NCBI GenBank assembly: GCA_020050435.1 | Contig: JAGVKQ010000007.1 | Coordinates: 208,632 to 272,631, forward strand | Reading direction: 5' to 3' | DNA: 64,000 nt | Source: Candidatus Caenarcanales bacterium | GTDB taxonomy: Bacteria > Cyanobacteriota > Vampirovibrionia > 2-02-FULL-35-15 | Shown here: positions 1 through 8,660 of the stretch, one piece after another | How the letters are laid out: every line of letters begins with the position of its first letter | Numbering within the stretch: the stretch's first letter is position 1 | Position numbers and translations under genes: made by a program | The notes under the pieces: generated by a model | What the model was told of the DNA's origin: nothing | The model's database searches: none | Seen by the model: the letters and a program-made list of their open reading frames with translations, nothing else

Positions 1-663
1 AATACTCAGGACGCTAACTTTAGTGACTTCTTTGAAATGCTTTTTGGAGAAGCTTTAAGAGGTAAAGGTGGCAGTACTTTTCAGGATGTGTTTAATCAAA
101 ATACAGCCTCTCGTACTCCACCTAAAAGAAAAGGTGAAGATCAGTCTATAAGTTTAGAGCTTACAGTTGAAGAGGCTTTTAAAGGTACTACAAGAAAAAT
201 TGATATTAATGTTCCTGGGCGTAATCCAAAAAGATTGGAAGTGAAAATTCCTCCTAATGTTCGTGAAGGATCAAAAATCAGGATGTCAGGTGAAGGGTTG
301 CCAGGAAAAAATAGTGGGCAGTCTGGAGATTTATTTTTAGTAGTAAAACTAAGAGTACATCCGTTTTTTAAATTGGACGGAAGTGATATTCACTCTGATT
401 TAAAAATATCACCAGCAGAAGCTATTCTTGGATCTGAAGTAGAGATTCCTACTCTTGATGGCCCGGTGAAAATGGTAATTCCTCCAGGTACTCAAAATGA
501 TAAAACCTTAAGACTGCGTGGTAAAGGCTTTTCAAAGGGTAAGGGTGAAGCCGGCAGGGGCGATCACTATGTAAAAATAAAGGTTAGCATCCCTTCTGCA
601 GTAAGTAGTGAAGAAAGAAAGCTTTATACAGAGCTATCCAAGTTAGAAAAGAAGAAAAAGTAA
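1..663 (+). CDS. DnaJ-family (CbpA-like) chaperone, C-terminal part; truncated by the window start
   Basis: Frame is open from base 1 (NTQDANFSDFFEMLFG...); substrate-binding C-terminal domain VEEAFKGTTRKIDINVPG, VKIPPNVREGSKIRMSGEG, GDLFLVVKLRVHPFF, VKMVIPPGTQNDKTLRLRGKG. Confidence 0.9.
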   Translation, partial: NTQDANFSDFFEMLFGEALRGKGGSTFQDVFNQNTASRTPPKRKGEDQSISLELTVEEAFKGTTRKIDINVPGRNPKRLEVKIPPNVREGSKIRMSGEGLPGKNSGQSGDLFLVVKLRVHPFFKLDGSDIHSDLKISPAEAILGSEVEIPTLDGPVKMVIPPGTQNDKTLRLRGKGFSKGKGEAGRGDHYVKIKVSIPSAVSSEERKLYTELSKLEKKKK

Positions 664-736
664 TTTTTCATAGGGGAATCCGTGTTGAGTGATGTATATC
701 ACTCTGTGTATATTATTCCTAGGGAATAAATACTAT

Positions 737-919
737 ATGACAAAGAACACAATAATTACAATGGATACTTTAGATGAAGTGCATTTATTTAACCCTAAGC
801 GAATTGATGCAAAGTCTGTCTGTTTTTTCTATGCATGTTTGCTTACATCATTTTTTGTCACTTTTTATTTTATTAGTACGGACTTTCAGTTTTATTTAAA
901 AAACATGATTTTACACTGA
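737..919 (+). CDS. small membrane peptide (about 60 aa), copy A of a local family
   Basis: MTKNTIITMDTLDEVHLFNPKRIDAKSVCFFYACLLTSFFVTFYFISTDFQFYLKNMILH; one TM segment; internal start inside ORF 689..919. Confidence 0.5.
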   Translation: MTKNTIITMDTLDEVHLFNPKRIDAKSVCFFYACLLTSFFVTFYFISTDFQFYLKNMILH

Positions 920-926
920 GGTAAAT

Positions 927-1097
927 ATGAAACATAGTTCTCATAGTTCAAATTCAACTCTTTTTATCCCGTCATCTTGTGCGGATTGTAGAGGAGCCTT
1001 ATTCTTCTATCTCTGTATAGTCGGTGCAATTTTTATTACTTTTCAAAAAGTCTATCCCGATATAAATGCATTCTTCTTGGGGAGACTGATCTTTTAG
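927..1097 (+). CDS. small membrane peptide (56 aa), local family
   Basis: MKHSSHSSNSTLFIPSSCADCRGALFFYLCIVGAIFITFQKVYPDINAFFLGRLIF; GAGG upstream of ATG; shares FFY.C....F..F...YP with neighbours; not in supplied track. Confidence 0.5.
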   Translation: MKHSSHSSNSTLFIPSSCADCRGALFFYLCIVGAIFITFQKVYPDINAFFLGRLIF

Positions 1098-1176
1098 CAA
1101 TATTTTTTTGCTGTTTTGCTGGATAAAATCTTTTAAATTAGAGGATATAGCTAAAGCTTTATATTTGTTTTCTCCT

Positions 1177-1274
1177 ATGAAAATGATAATTCCTCTAGGA
1201 GCTTGTAAAATAAAATCTTAAATAGGTGACAAAAGAAGGCTTTAGGCAGAACTAAGCAGAAAAGAAAAAAGTAA
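1177..1274 (+). pseudogene. decayed duplicate of the dnaJ 3' end
   Basis: ATGAAAATGATAATTCCTCTAGGAGC.. resembles GTGAAAATGGTAATTCCTCCAGGTAC.. (469 onward); AGAAAAGAAAAAAGTAATTTTTTGTAGGG resembles AGAAAAGAAGAAAAAGTAATTTTTCATAGGG (640-675); frame interrupted by stops. Confidence 0.6.
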
Positions 1275-1346
1275 TTTTTTGTAGGGTAAGCAGTGTAGAG
1301 GTGTGCATCACTTGGGGGTATATTATTTCTTAGGAATAAATACTTT

Positions 1347-1427
1347 ATGACAAGGAATACAATAATTAAAATGGGCATACTTGATGAAGTGCCATTATCT
1401 AATCTTAGTTTTAGGGAGGGAGTATGA
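1347..1427 (+). CDS. short leader-like peptide (26 aa), truncated copy of the 737 peptide N-terminus, overlapping the next start codon
   Basis: MTRNTIIKMGILDEVPLSNLSFREGV parallels MTKNTIITMDTLDEVHLFN; stop TGA overlaps ATG at 1424. Confidence 0.35.
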   Translation: MTRNTIIKMGILDEVPLSNLSFREGV

Positions 1428-1585
1428 ATCCTTTTGTCTCACCACCCATAACGGTTTATGTAAGAAAGCCAGAAAAACCATCATCATCTGCCTCAGATCT
1501 CAGCGCATATATATTCTTTTATTTTTGTTTAATAATTGCATTTTTTATTGTTTTTAGGTCAATTTACCCAGGGCTTTTTCATTAA
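1424..1585 (+). CDS. small membrane peptide (53 aa), local family
   Basis: MNPFVSPPITVYVRKPEKPSSSASDLSAYIFFYFCLIIAFFIVFRSIYPGLFH; strong SD (AGGGAGGGAGT) directly upstream; not in supplied track. Confidence 0.6.
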   Translation: MNPFVSPPITVYVRKPEKPSSSASDLSAYIFFYFCLIIAFFIVFRSIYPGLFH

Positions 1586-1647
1586 TTTACCTAAATTACC
1601 TATAAATCCATAGTTTTACTCATAGAATCAAACATTACTTTTGATAC

Positions 1648-1664
1648 CCGAGTTAATCACTCGG
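1648..1664. repeat. small perfect hairpin CCGAGT-TAATC-ACTCGG upstream of the 683-aa ORF
   Basis: 6-bp perfect arms. Confidence 0.4.
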
Positions 1665-1752
1665 ATATCAGACTGATTTATCCTAGACAATAGGTATATA
1701 AATCGCTATTATAGTTAAAAGTAGATTATAAAGGCGAGTAAATAAGTCGGAT

Positions 1753-3804
1753 ATGACAAGCATTCCATCACCATCAGTATCAAGTGCACTTCTCGGAGGG
1801 CCAGTAGTACCTGGCATTGGCCAAGATGATGAACTAGAAAAAACTACTCGTACTAAAGTGGCAAGCGGTAGTGGTGAAAAGAAGCCACCTAATCTAGTTG
1901 CAGCTAGTTATGATGATGCATCTGGTGGCTCAGGTAAAAATACAAAATTTGATGAAGTAAATAGAAAGTTCACTAAAATAACTTTTGGTGCCATTGCTGC
2001 TATTGCAGTACCTACACTGTTTGCAGCATTTAGAGGTGGAGCAGAAATCCCATCTAAAGCACTAAGATTTTTTGGAGATCTCTTTGGTTCTGTTGGTGCA
2101 TTAGCGGCACCATTTTTCATGGGTGGAAATGAAAAACTAAATAATAGTAAATTAGAATCAGGTAATGGCGGAAATCTCTTTGGAATGAGCAGTGATTATT
2201 TCGATAGCATAAGAGATGGTTTTTATAGATGTTGTAGTCTTGGTTTTACACCATACATTTTTGAACAATTTATAGATCCAAAAACATGGAATAAATCTGT
2301 TTTCCATACAGCAGCAAATATTATAAATCTTCCAAATCTTGCATTCACTGGATATACATGGGGATATGGAAACTTTAAATCATTAATTGCATGGGGAATG
2401 AGAACTCAAAAAGAAATCGAAAGAAGCTCTATACTAGAACCACATACTCACGATAAAGCAAAAAATCCAAACGACCAAGTAAAGCTTGATAATCTTAATG
2501 CTGATATTCATGGTTTAAATACTATTTATAACAGCAATAAGAGAATGGCTACTATTGGAAGTATTGCAAATCCTACATTACAAGGATTAAATCAATGTGC
2601 AGATTCATTAGCCTATATTACGGGGAAAATGGATGGGGCTGATTTTTGGGATAATCCATTTCATGGGGTGAGCAGAATTGTAAGTTTATTTGTAGGCATT
2701 CCTGAAACAGTAGCGAAGATGGTTGATTCAGCTAATAGAGTCTTGGTTAAAGAAAGAATACATTTAAAAGAAGCTCTTCCTAAAAGAGCCTATGAAACAA
2801 TTGAAAGTCTTGGAGAAAAACTTAAAGATGAATTTAATCCCAATGGATCATTGTATAAGTTAAAAGATGTTTCTGAAATGATTTTCCATACATTAAGCCC
2901 ACTTTCTATGTTTGCATTATTTACACCTCTTTTAGGTAAACCTTCTACTGATGAAGATGCACAAGCAAGAGGCGGTTTAAATGCAGTTCTTGATAGCTTT
3001 ATAGGAAAAACAGGCAAATTCCTTACCTACATAATTACTGGTACGTATGTAGCAGTAGGAAGACTTCCTCAGTCTATTTTTCAGGCAATTTATTTTGGAA
3101 GAAAAATATATGGCGAAAAAGTAAAAGGTGAAACCAAAGAGCAAACTAATAAAGCTTTAGGTGAATTAAAAAATAGTTTATTAAACAACTCTTTTATTAG
3201 TGGTGTTTCAGGAGCTGCTAAATCTGTTATTAAAAAGTTGATTCCAGATTTTTATAGTGCACAAGAGAAAGAGCATGGATTCTTAAGTTACGAACAAATA
3301 GAAGCTAAATATGGATTTGATCAAATAGAGTCTACCTACGAAAAAGAGTTTAAAACTGTAAAATTAAATAAAGAAAAATTAGATGAAAATCGATTGAATG
3401 AAATTGTTAGTGTTGCTATGGACTTTGTAGAAAAAAATGCTTTGTCTGGTAAGCATGATTTAAGTGAGTCTGAAAAATCTGAGATTAGTAAATTAATAGG
3501 AGAGAAAATCTTAAATTCATGTGCATCAGATAATCATCCATCACCTATTAAGAGAGAAGTGAAAATACCATTTATAGGTGCTGACTATTTAGCAAGGTTC
3601 TTATTTAGAGGATTTGATTTGAGGTCTAGATTAGATTCTATTAATTGGACATCTGACCACCATGTTAAAGAAACTGCTTATACCAACGATGAATTGTGGA
3701 ACTTTGACGCTGAGCTTTCTCCAGTAATTCTTGAATGTTTAACAGGATTTAGAAATACAATCAACAGAGCTTTTACCTTTTTTAGGTTGTTTAGCTTTTC
3801 TTAG
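1753..3804 (+). CDS. hypothetical protein, 683 aa
   Basis: Long ORF with consistent codon usage; no recognised domain. Confidence 0.75.
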   Translation: MTSIPSPSVSSALLGGPVVPGIGQDDELEKTTRTKVASGSGEKKPPNLVAASYDDASGGSGKNTKFDEVNRKFTKITFGAIAAIAVPTLFAAFRGGAEIPSKALRFFGDLFGSVGALAAPFFMGGNEKLNNSKLESGNGGNLFGMSSDYFDSIRDGFYRCCSLGFTPYIFEQFIDPKTWNKSVFHTAANIINLPNLAFTGYTWGYGNFKSLIAWGMRTQKEIERSSILEPHTHDKAKNPNDQVKLDNLNADIHGLNTIYNSNKRMATIGSIANPTLQGLNQCADSLAYITGKMDGADFWDNPFHGVSRIVSLFVGIPETVAKMVDSANRVLVKERIHLKEALPKRAYETIESLGEKLKDEFNPNGSLYKLKDVSEMIFHTLSPLSMFALFTPLLGKPSTDEDAQARGGLNAVLDSFIGKTGKFLTYIITGTYVAVGRLPQSIFQAIYFGRKIYGEKVKGETKEQTNKALGELKNSLLNNSFISGVSGAAKSVIKKLIPDFYSAQEKEHGFLSYEQIEAKYGFDQIESTYEKEFKTVKLNKEKLDENRLNEIVSVAMDFVEKNALSGKHDLSESEKSEISKLIGEKILNSCASDNHPSPIKREVKIPFIGADYLARFLFRGFDLRSRLDSINWTSDHHVKETAYTNDELWNFDAELSPVILECLTGFRNTINRAFTFFRLFSFS

Positions 3805-3880
3805 TCTAGAATGTTTAATAGGTTTAAGAAATACCGTTAATAGAGTGGGTAGTTTATTTGGATCAGCTGCATAAAAAAAC

Positions 3881-3908
3881 GAAGGTTGGGGCACGTGCCC
3901 CAACCTTC
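3881..3908 (-). terminator. intrinsic terminator for the minus-strand DsbA-like gene
   Basis: Perfect palindrome GAAGGTTGGGGCACGTGCCCCAACCTTC; minus-strand reading continues into GTTTTTTTAT. Confidence 0.8.
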
Positions 3909-3930
3909 CAGATCAAACGCTTAATTTAAC

Positions 3931-4653
3931 TTAGCCTAATCCTAAAGCTGAGATAATCTTCTCAAAGTGATCAATAGGATAAGCACCAAGGATCTTAACA
4001 CCATTCAATGTAAATCCAGGAGTTCCATTAAAGCCAAGAGTGCCTGCTTGTGCAGCATCAGCCTTAACTAGGGCTTCAACTTCAGGACTGTTTCTATCTG
4101 TATTGAACTTATTTATATCTAAGCCAAGGTCTTTAGCAATCTGTGTATAAAGTGGTTCTCCTAATTTGTCCTGGTTTTCAAATAACTTATCGTGGAATTC
4201 ATAGTACTTACCTTGTTTCCCTGCTGCTGTTGCTGCTTTGGCTGATGGCATAGCTTGATCATGGAAACCAAGAGGAAGATTTTTATAAACATAAGAAATG
4301 TTTCTTCCGTATTTTTGAACGAGCGCCATTGTGGTTTCTGCTCCACGTTTTGAGAATGGACATTGATAGTCACTAAATACGATAATCATAATCTTGGCAT
4401 TTCTATCTCCAAGTACTGGAGTGTTTCCAAGGTCTACATTAACTTTATCTGCAAGTTGCTTCTTGAATTCTTCTTCTGGATTTGGTGGAGGTGGTGCAGC
4501 TGGTTGTGGCACAACCTGGGGAATTACCTGTGTTGGTTGATTTGCCGCAATTCCGCCATTCTTTCCATTAAATTCTTTATCTAACAAATTTAATGCAACG
4601 ATTGCAATTAAACCGATTATTAATATTTTTTGTGTTTCTTTACTCATTTGCAT
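3931..4653 (-). CDS. DsbA-family thioredoxin-fold protein, membrane-anchored/secreted
   Basis: N-terminal TM, then DYQCPFSKRG active-site CPFS, FHDKLFENQDKLGEPL, GTPGFTLNGVKILGAYP; likely start MQMSKETQ inside ORF 3931..4722. Confidence 0.85.
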   Translation of the reverse strand: MQMSKETQKILIIGLIAIVALNLLDKEFNGKNGGIAANQPTQVIPQVVPQPAAPPPPNPEEEFKKQLADKVNVDLGNTPVLGDRNAKIMIIVFSDYQCPFSKRGAETTMALVQKYGRNISYVYKNLPLGFHDQAMPSAKAATAAGKQGKYYEFHDKLFENQDKLGEPLYTQIAKDLGLDINKFNTDRNSPEVEALVKADAAQAGTLGFNGTPGFTLNGVKILGAYPIDHFEKIISALGLG

Positions 4654-4670
4654 ATTTTTATCACCTTTTT

Positions 4671-4698
4671 GTAAAGGCAATTCATGAATTGCCTCTTC
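4671..4698. repeat. short palindromic element (GTA..GGCAATTCATGAATTGCC..)
   Basis: Perfect 18-bp palindrome 4676-4693 just upstream of the DsbA start. Confidence 0.6.
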
Positions 4699-4771
4699 CT
4701 TTAACGTACCACTATAAAACAAGACTAAACTATTTTAAAATAGTTCTTTATGAAAATAATGTAAAGACTGT

Positions 4772-5902
4772 CTATAAAGCTTCAGTTTTTTCTAATTGGG
4801 TAATTCTTTCTTCTATTAAACTAACCAAATCGCTAAAGCCTTCTTTATTTAGGGCAGATACAAAGACTGGTGAAAATCCTGAAAAATGATCTCTTAAATT
4901 CTCTTTATTTAAGTCTTTCACCATGTCAACTTTATTAAAAACATATATTTTAGATTTTTGAGAAATACCAAGCTCTGAGAGTATATCTTCTACTACTAAT
5001 ATTTTTGACTCATAAAGTGGGTCGCTTATATCTATTACATGAAGCAAAAGATCTGCCTCAATAATTTCACTAAGTGTAGACTTAAATGCTTTTATAAGAT
5101 CTGGTGGAAGATCTTGTATAAATCCTATAGTGTCAGAAAGTAGTGTAATTTTTTCAGATTTTGGAAGATAAAGCTGTCCTACGCTACTTTCAAGGGTGGC
5201 AAAAAGTTTATCAGCTATGTAAACATCTTTTTTTGTAAGTGCTTTTAATAATGAGCTTTTACCAGCATTAGTGTAACCCACAAAAGAAACTGTTTTTAGA
5301 TCTTTTTTTCTTCTTTGTTGTCTGTGATTTTCTTGAACAAGATCATAATGTTCTAATTTTTCTTTGATTTTTTGTTCTTTTTTTCTTAAGTGTCGTTTCA
5401 TAATCTGAAGGTTAGTTTCACCTAAACCCCTGGTACCAATACCACCACCTTGCCTAGTGAGTTCCAAACCCATTCCATATATCCTAGGTCCCATATGTCT
5501 TATAGCGGCAAGTTCTATTTGTAACTTTGCTTCAACGCTCTTTGCATGCTTGTCAAATATTTTTAAAATAAGATCAATTCTATCCCAAACTTCAATCCCA
5601 TCTTTTTTGCATATCTCTTCGAGATTATAAACTTGCTGTGGTTTTAAAATATTATTTAGAATTAATAGATTTGCTTTACTCTTTTTATCAGCCAATTTAT
5701 TCTGTTCAAGTATTTCGTTTAACTTTCCAGAACCAATATAGGTTTTATAATCGGGCATTCCTTTTTTTTGAATTACTTTTGTTACAGCAATTCCACCATA
5801 AGTTTTAACTAAACTTTCAAGTTCATTTAAGCGTAAGCCACTTATTTCCTTTGACATGGTAGGAGGAATTACGTCTACTAAGATTGTATTTTTATTTGAC
5901 AA
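4772..5902 (-). CDS. hflX: GTPase HflX
   Basis: YIGSGKLNEI, RHMGPRIYGMGLELTRQGGGIGTRGLGETNL, GYTNAGKSSLLKAL, SDTIGFIQDLP. Confidence 0.93.
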   Translation of the reverse strand: MSNKNTILVDVIPPTMSKEISGLRLNELESLVKTYGGIAVTKVIQKKGMPDYKTYIGSGKLNEILEQNKLADKKSKANLLILNNILKPQQVYNLEEICKKDGIEVWDRIDLILKIFDKHAKSVEAKLQIELAAIRHMGPRIYGMGLELTRQGGGIGTRGLGETNLQIMKRHLRKKEQKIKEKLEHYDLVQENHRQQRRKKDLKTVSFVGYTNAGKSSLLKALTKKDVYIADKLFATLESSVGQLYLPKSEKITLLSDTIGFIQDLPPDLIKAFKSTLSEIIEADLLLHVIDISDPLYESKILVVEDILSELGISQKSKIYVFNKVDMVKDLNKENLRDHFSGFSPVFVSALNKEGFSDLVSLIEERITQLEKTEAL

Positions 5903-6307
5903 TTAATAAATAAACTTTATATCTTGCTCAATATCTGAGCGAAGTGATTGATGTACTGGGCAAGTATGAGCAGCTCTTTCTAATTTTTTCTTTTGTTCAT
6001 CAGTAAGTCCAGATGGCATTTTAATTTCAAGAATAATTTTTCCTATTCTTCTGGGATTCTCAGCCATATGCTTTTCTGCTCTAAATGAAACTTCATTTAA
6101 ACTAATTCCATCACGCTTAGCAATGATGCCCATTATAGTAACCATACATGCACCTAATGCTGAAACTACTAAGTCTGTAGGAGAAAAGCTTTCACCTTTT
6201 CCATTATTATCTACTGGTGCATCAGTGTTTATGAGACACTTTGATGGGCCGTGAGTAAGTTCTACCCTTAAATCGCCTTTGTATTGACCTTTGATTTCTA
6301 CTGCCAT
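5903..6307 (-). CDS. OsmC-family protein
   Basis: NGKGESFSPTDLVVSALGACMVTIMG, HTCPVHQSL; likely start MAVEIKGQ. Confidence 0.9.
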   Translation of the reverse strand: MAVEIKGQYKGDLRVELTHGPSKCLINTDAPVDNNGKGESFSPTDLVVSALGACMVTIMGIIAKRDGISLNEVSFRAEKHMAENPRRIGKIILEIKMPSGLTDEQKKKLERAAHTCPVHQSLRSDIEQDIKFIY

Positions 6308-6343
6308 GATTTTATTATATCGCAAAAAGCTATAATTAAAATT

Positions 6344-7210
6344 GTGAGTAAGATAAAAACATCATATATTCAAGGAAAATCTCAAGGAAGCATACAAGCA
6401 AATCTTGAATACTACTCTTTGAAAATTGAAGAAGCTTCTAAGTCAGGATCAAAGCTAATTATTCTTCCTGAACTTTTTCTTTGGGATTATTTTCCTATTA
6501 CTGAAAATAAAAAACATTTCGATTTGGCTATTAGTCTTGATTCAAAAGAAGTAAAGCATTTCCAGAATCTTGCTAAGAAATTAAAAGTAAATTTAGTTCT
6601 TCCTGTTTTTGAAAAAAGTGTAGATGAAAACTTTTTTAACACAGCATTAACTTTAAATGAATCAGGAGAAATAATTTCTCATTATAGAAAAATGCATATT
6701 CCTTATGATCCAGGGTTTTATGAGAAATTTTATTTTACTCCTGGGGATAAAAGTTTTTTAGTTGCCGATACATCTATAGGTAAACTTGGAGTTCTTATTT
6801 GTTTTGATCAATGGTTTCCTGAAGCAGCTAGAATAATGACTTTAGGTGGTGTTCAATTAATAACCTATCCCACAGCTATTGGATGGGATGAACAAGAATG
6901 TAGGGGCTTGTCGCAACAAGCCCTACGAGAAGATGAACTAAATGCTTGGATAACTATTATGCGTGCTCATGCAATTGCTAATGGAGTGTATGTGATTGCT
7001 GTAAATAGAGTGGGAAAAGAAGATCATTTAACGTTTTGGGGAAATTCTTTTGTGTGTGATCCACTTGGAAGAATTTTAGTTCAAAGTGGCACTGAAGAAG
7101 ATATTCAAGTCTGTGAAATTGATTTCAGCAAAATTGAAACCACTAGAAAAATTTGGACATTCTTAAGAGACAGAAGAGTTGATAGCTATGAGCCAATCCT
7201 TAAAAACTAA
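6344..7210 (+). CDS. aguB: N-carbamoylputrescine amidase (nitrilase family)
   Basis: GTG start; Glu LPELFLWDYF, Lys YRKMHIPYDPGFYEKFYFTPGD, Cys GVLICFDQWFPEAAR; next to aguA. Confidence 0.9.
   Translation: MSKIKTSYIQGKSQGSIQANLEYYSLKIEEASKSGSKLIILPELFLWDYFPITENKKHFDLAISLDSKEVKHFQNLAKKLKVNLVLPVFEKSVDENFFNTALTLNESGEIISHYRKMHIPYDPGFYEKFYFTPGDKSFLVADTSIGKLGVLICFDQWFPEAARIMTLGGVQLITYPTAIGWDEQECRGLSQQALREDELNAWITIMRAHAIANGVYVIAVNRVGKEDHLTFWGNSFVCDPLGRILVQSGTEEDIQVCEIDFSKIETTRKIWTFLRDRRVDSYEPILKN
6900..6926. repeat. short palindromic element inside aguB, GTAGGGGCTTGTCGCAACAAGCCCTAC
   Basis: 11-bp inverted arms (one extra G) encoding CRGLSQQALRE, a stretch not expected in the family. Confidence 0.65.
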
Positions 7211-8237
7211 AAAAAATCGTTATTATCCCCCAGAATGGGAAAAGCAGAAGTGTACGTGGCTTTCATGGCCTCATAATGAAAAAGAGTGGGGAAAAAAGAG
7301 ACTTCCTGGAATTAGAAAATTCTATATTGATTTAATTTCAAAGATTTTACATTTTCAGGATGTGAATTTAATTCTTCCTGATGAAAAGATTTTATTTGGC
7401 ATGAAGTCAATGTTTTCTCAGAAAAAAAGTAAACATAATCTAAAGGGAATTATTGTTCCAAATAATGACATTTGGATTAGAGATTATGGACCATTTTTTA
7501 TGAAAGAGACTTGCGGACGCAAGTCTCTACAGCGCATTATTGATTTTGAATTTAACTCTTATGGTGGGAAATTTCCCCCATGGGATAAAGACAATAAAGT
7601 GCCAAAAGAAATCGCTAGTTATTATCAGCGTGAAATAGAATCTTATCCATTGGTCATGGAAGGTGGCTCGCTGGAATTTAGTGGTGATGGAGTTATTCTT
7701 ACTACTGAGCAATGCCTCCTAAATAAAAAGCGCAATCCTAAATTAAAAAAAGAACAAATAGAATATTTTTTAAAATCTGCTTTTAACGTGAATGATGTTA
7801 TATGGCTAAAGCGTGGTTTGGAGGGGGATCATACCGATGGTCATATCGATGACTTTGCGCGTTTTGTAGGTGAGAGAAAAGTTTTACTGTGCCAAACTGA
7901 TGACTCTACTGATGCTAACTTTAGGCATTTAAGAGAAAGTAAAATGTATTTAAAAAAATGGAGGCATCCTAAGAAGAAATATAAATTAGAAGTAATTGAT
8001 CTTCCTATGCCAGATAGAATGGAAATCAAAAAGAAACGATTGCCTAATTCATATGCAAATTTTATTTTTATAAATGGTGGAGTGATTGTTCCTATTTTTA
8101 ACTGTGAAACAGATAAAGAAGCGCTTAAAATATTTAAGAAAGTTTTTCCAAAAAGAAAAATAGTAGGAATAGATGCTACTCTTTTAATTCAAGAGGGTGG
8201 TGGAATTCATTGCATGACTAAGCAAGAGCCAGCGTAA
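7188..8237 (+). CDS. aguA: agmatine deiminase
   Basis: WEKQKCTWLSWPHNEKEW, NDIWIRDYGPFF, EGGSLEFSGDGVILTTEQCLL, GDHTDGHIDDFARF, GGGIHCMT. Confidence 0.93.
   Translation: MSQSLKTKKNRYYPPEWEKQKCTWLSWPHNEKEWGKKRLPGIRKFYIDLISKILHFQDVNLILPDEKILFGMKSMFSQKKSKHNLKGIIVPNNDIWIRDYGPFFMKETCGRKSLQRIIDFEFNSYGGKFPPWDKDNKVPKEIASYYQREIESYPLVMEGGSLEFSGDGVILTTEQCLLNKKRNPKLKKEQIEYFLKSAFNVNDVIWLKRGLEGDHTDGHIDDFARFVGERKVLLCQTDDSTDANFRHLRESKMYLKKWRHPKKKYKLEVIDLPMPDRMEIKKKRLPNSYANFIFINGGVIVPIFNCETDKEALKIFKKVFPKRKIVGIDATLLIQEGGGIHCMTKQEPA
7503..7530. repeat. short palindromic element inside aguA, AGAGACTTGCGGACGCAAGTCTCTAC
   Basis: 11-bp perfect arms around GA (7505-7528); same outer ..CTAC end as the aguB element. 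Confidence 0.65.
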
Positions 8238-8265
8238 GTTGTAAGAGGTAAGCGATAAGAGAAAA

Positions 8266-8541
8266 CTATTCAAAACATTTATGTAGTTTATAATCCCACT
8301 TGCCTTTATTATCTATGCATCTTTTGATTTCTATATAATTCTTATCAAAACCAAATGCTACCCAGTTTATGAGATTGTAAGTACCTAGTGATACTATGGC
8401 TACAAGAATTACTATTATAAGAAGCATTCCAAAAAAGCGTTCAGGATTAAATCCTTCGTCTTTTGGTTTTATTTTTTTAGGCTTAGATCTAGATTTAACT
8501 CTTTCTTTAATTCTTTCTCTTGTGGGGGTTGATGTAGGCAT
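8266..8541 (-). CDS. hypothetical small membrane protein
   Basis: ORF with one TM segment and basic N-terminus. Confidence 0.5.
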   Translation of the reverse strand: MPTSTPTRERIKERVKSRSKPKKIKPKDEGFNPERFFGMLLIIVILVAIVSLGTYNLINWVAFGFDKNYIEIKRCIDNKGKWDYKLHKCFE

Positions 8542-8660
8542 GAGAATAAGTCTATAAGCTGGCTTTCAATAGGTCAAATATAAGTAAAAGAATATAAACT
8601 TAATGAAGAATCTATAACTTTCCTCAATAAAAATTTAGGACTGGTTCTAAATCCTAATTG

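Noticed and set aside
1175-1378. Minus-strand ORF of 67 aa
   Set aside because: Lies antisense to the duplicated dnaJ fragment and peptide region; no homology and no RBS.
4363-4889. Plus-strand ORFs over dsbA and hflX
   Set aside because: Antisense to well-supported genes; the IHELPL string comes from the palindromic element.
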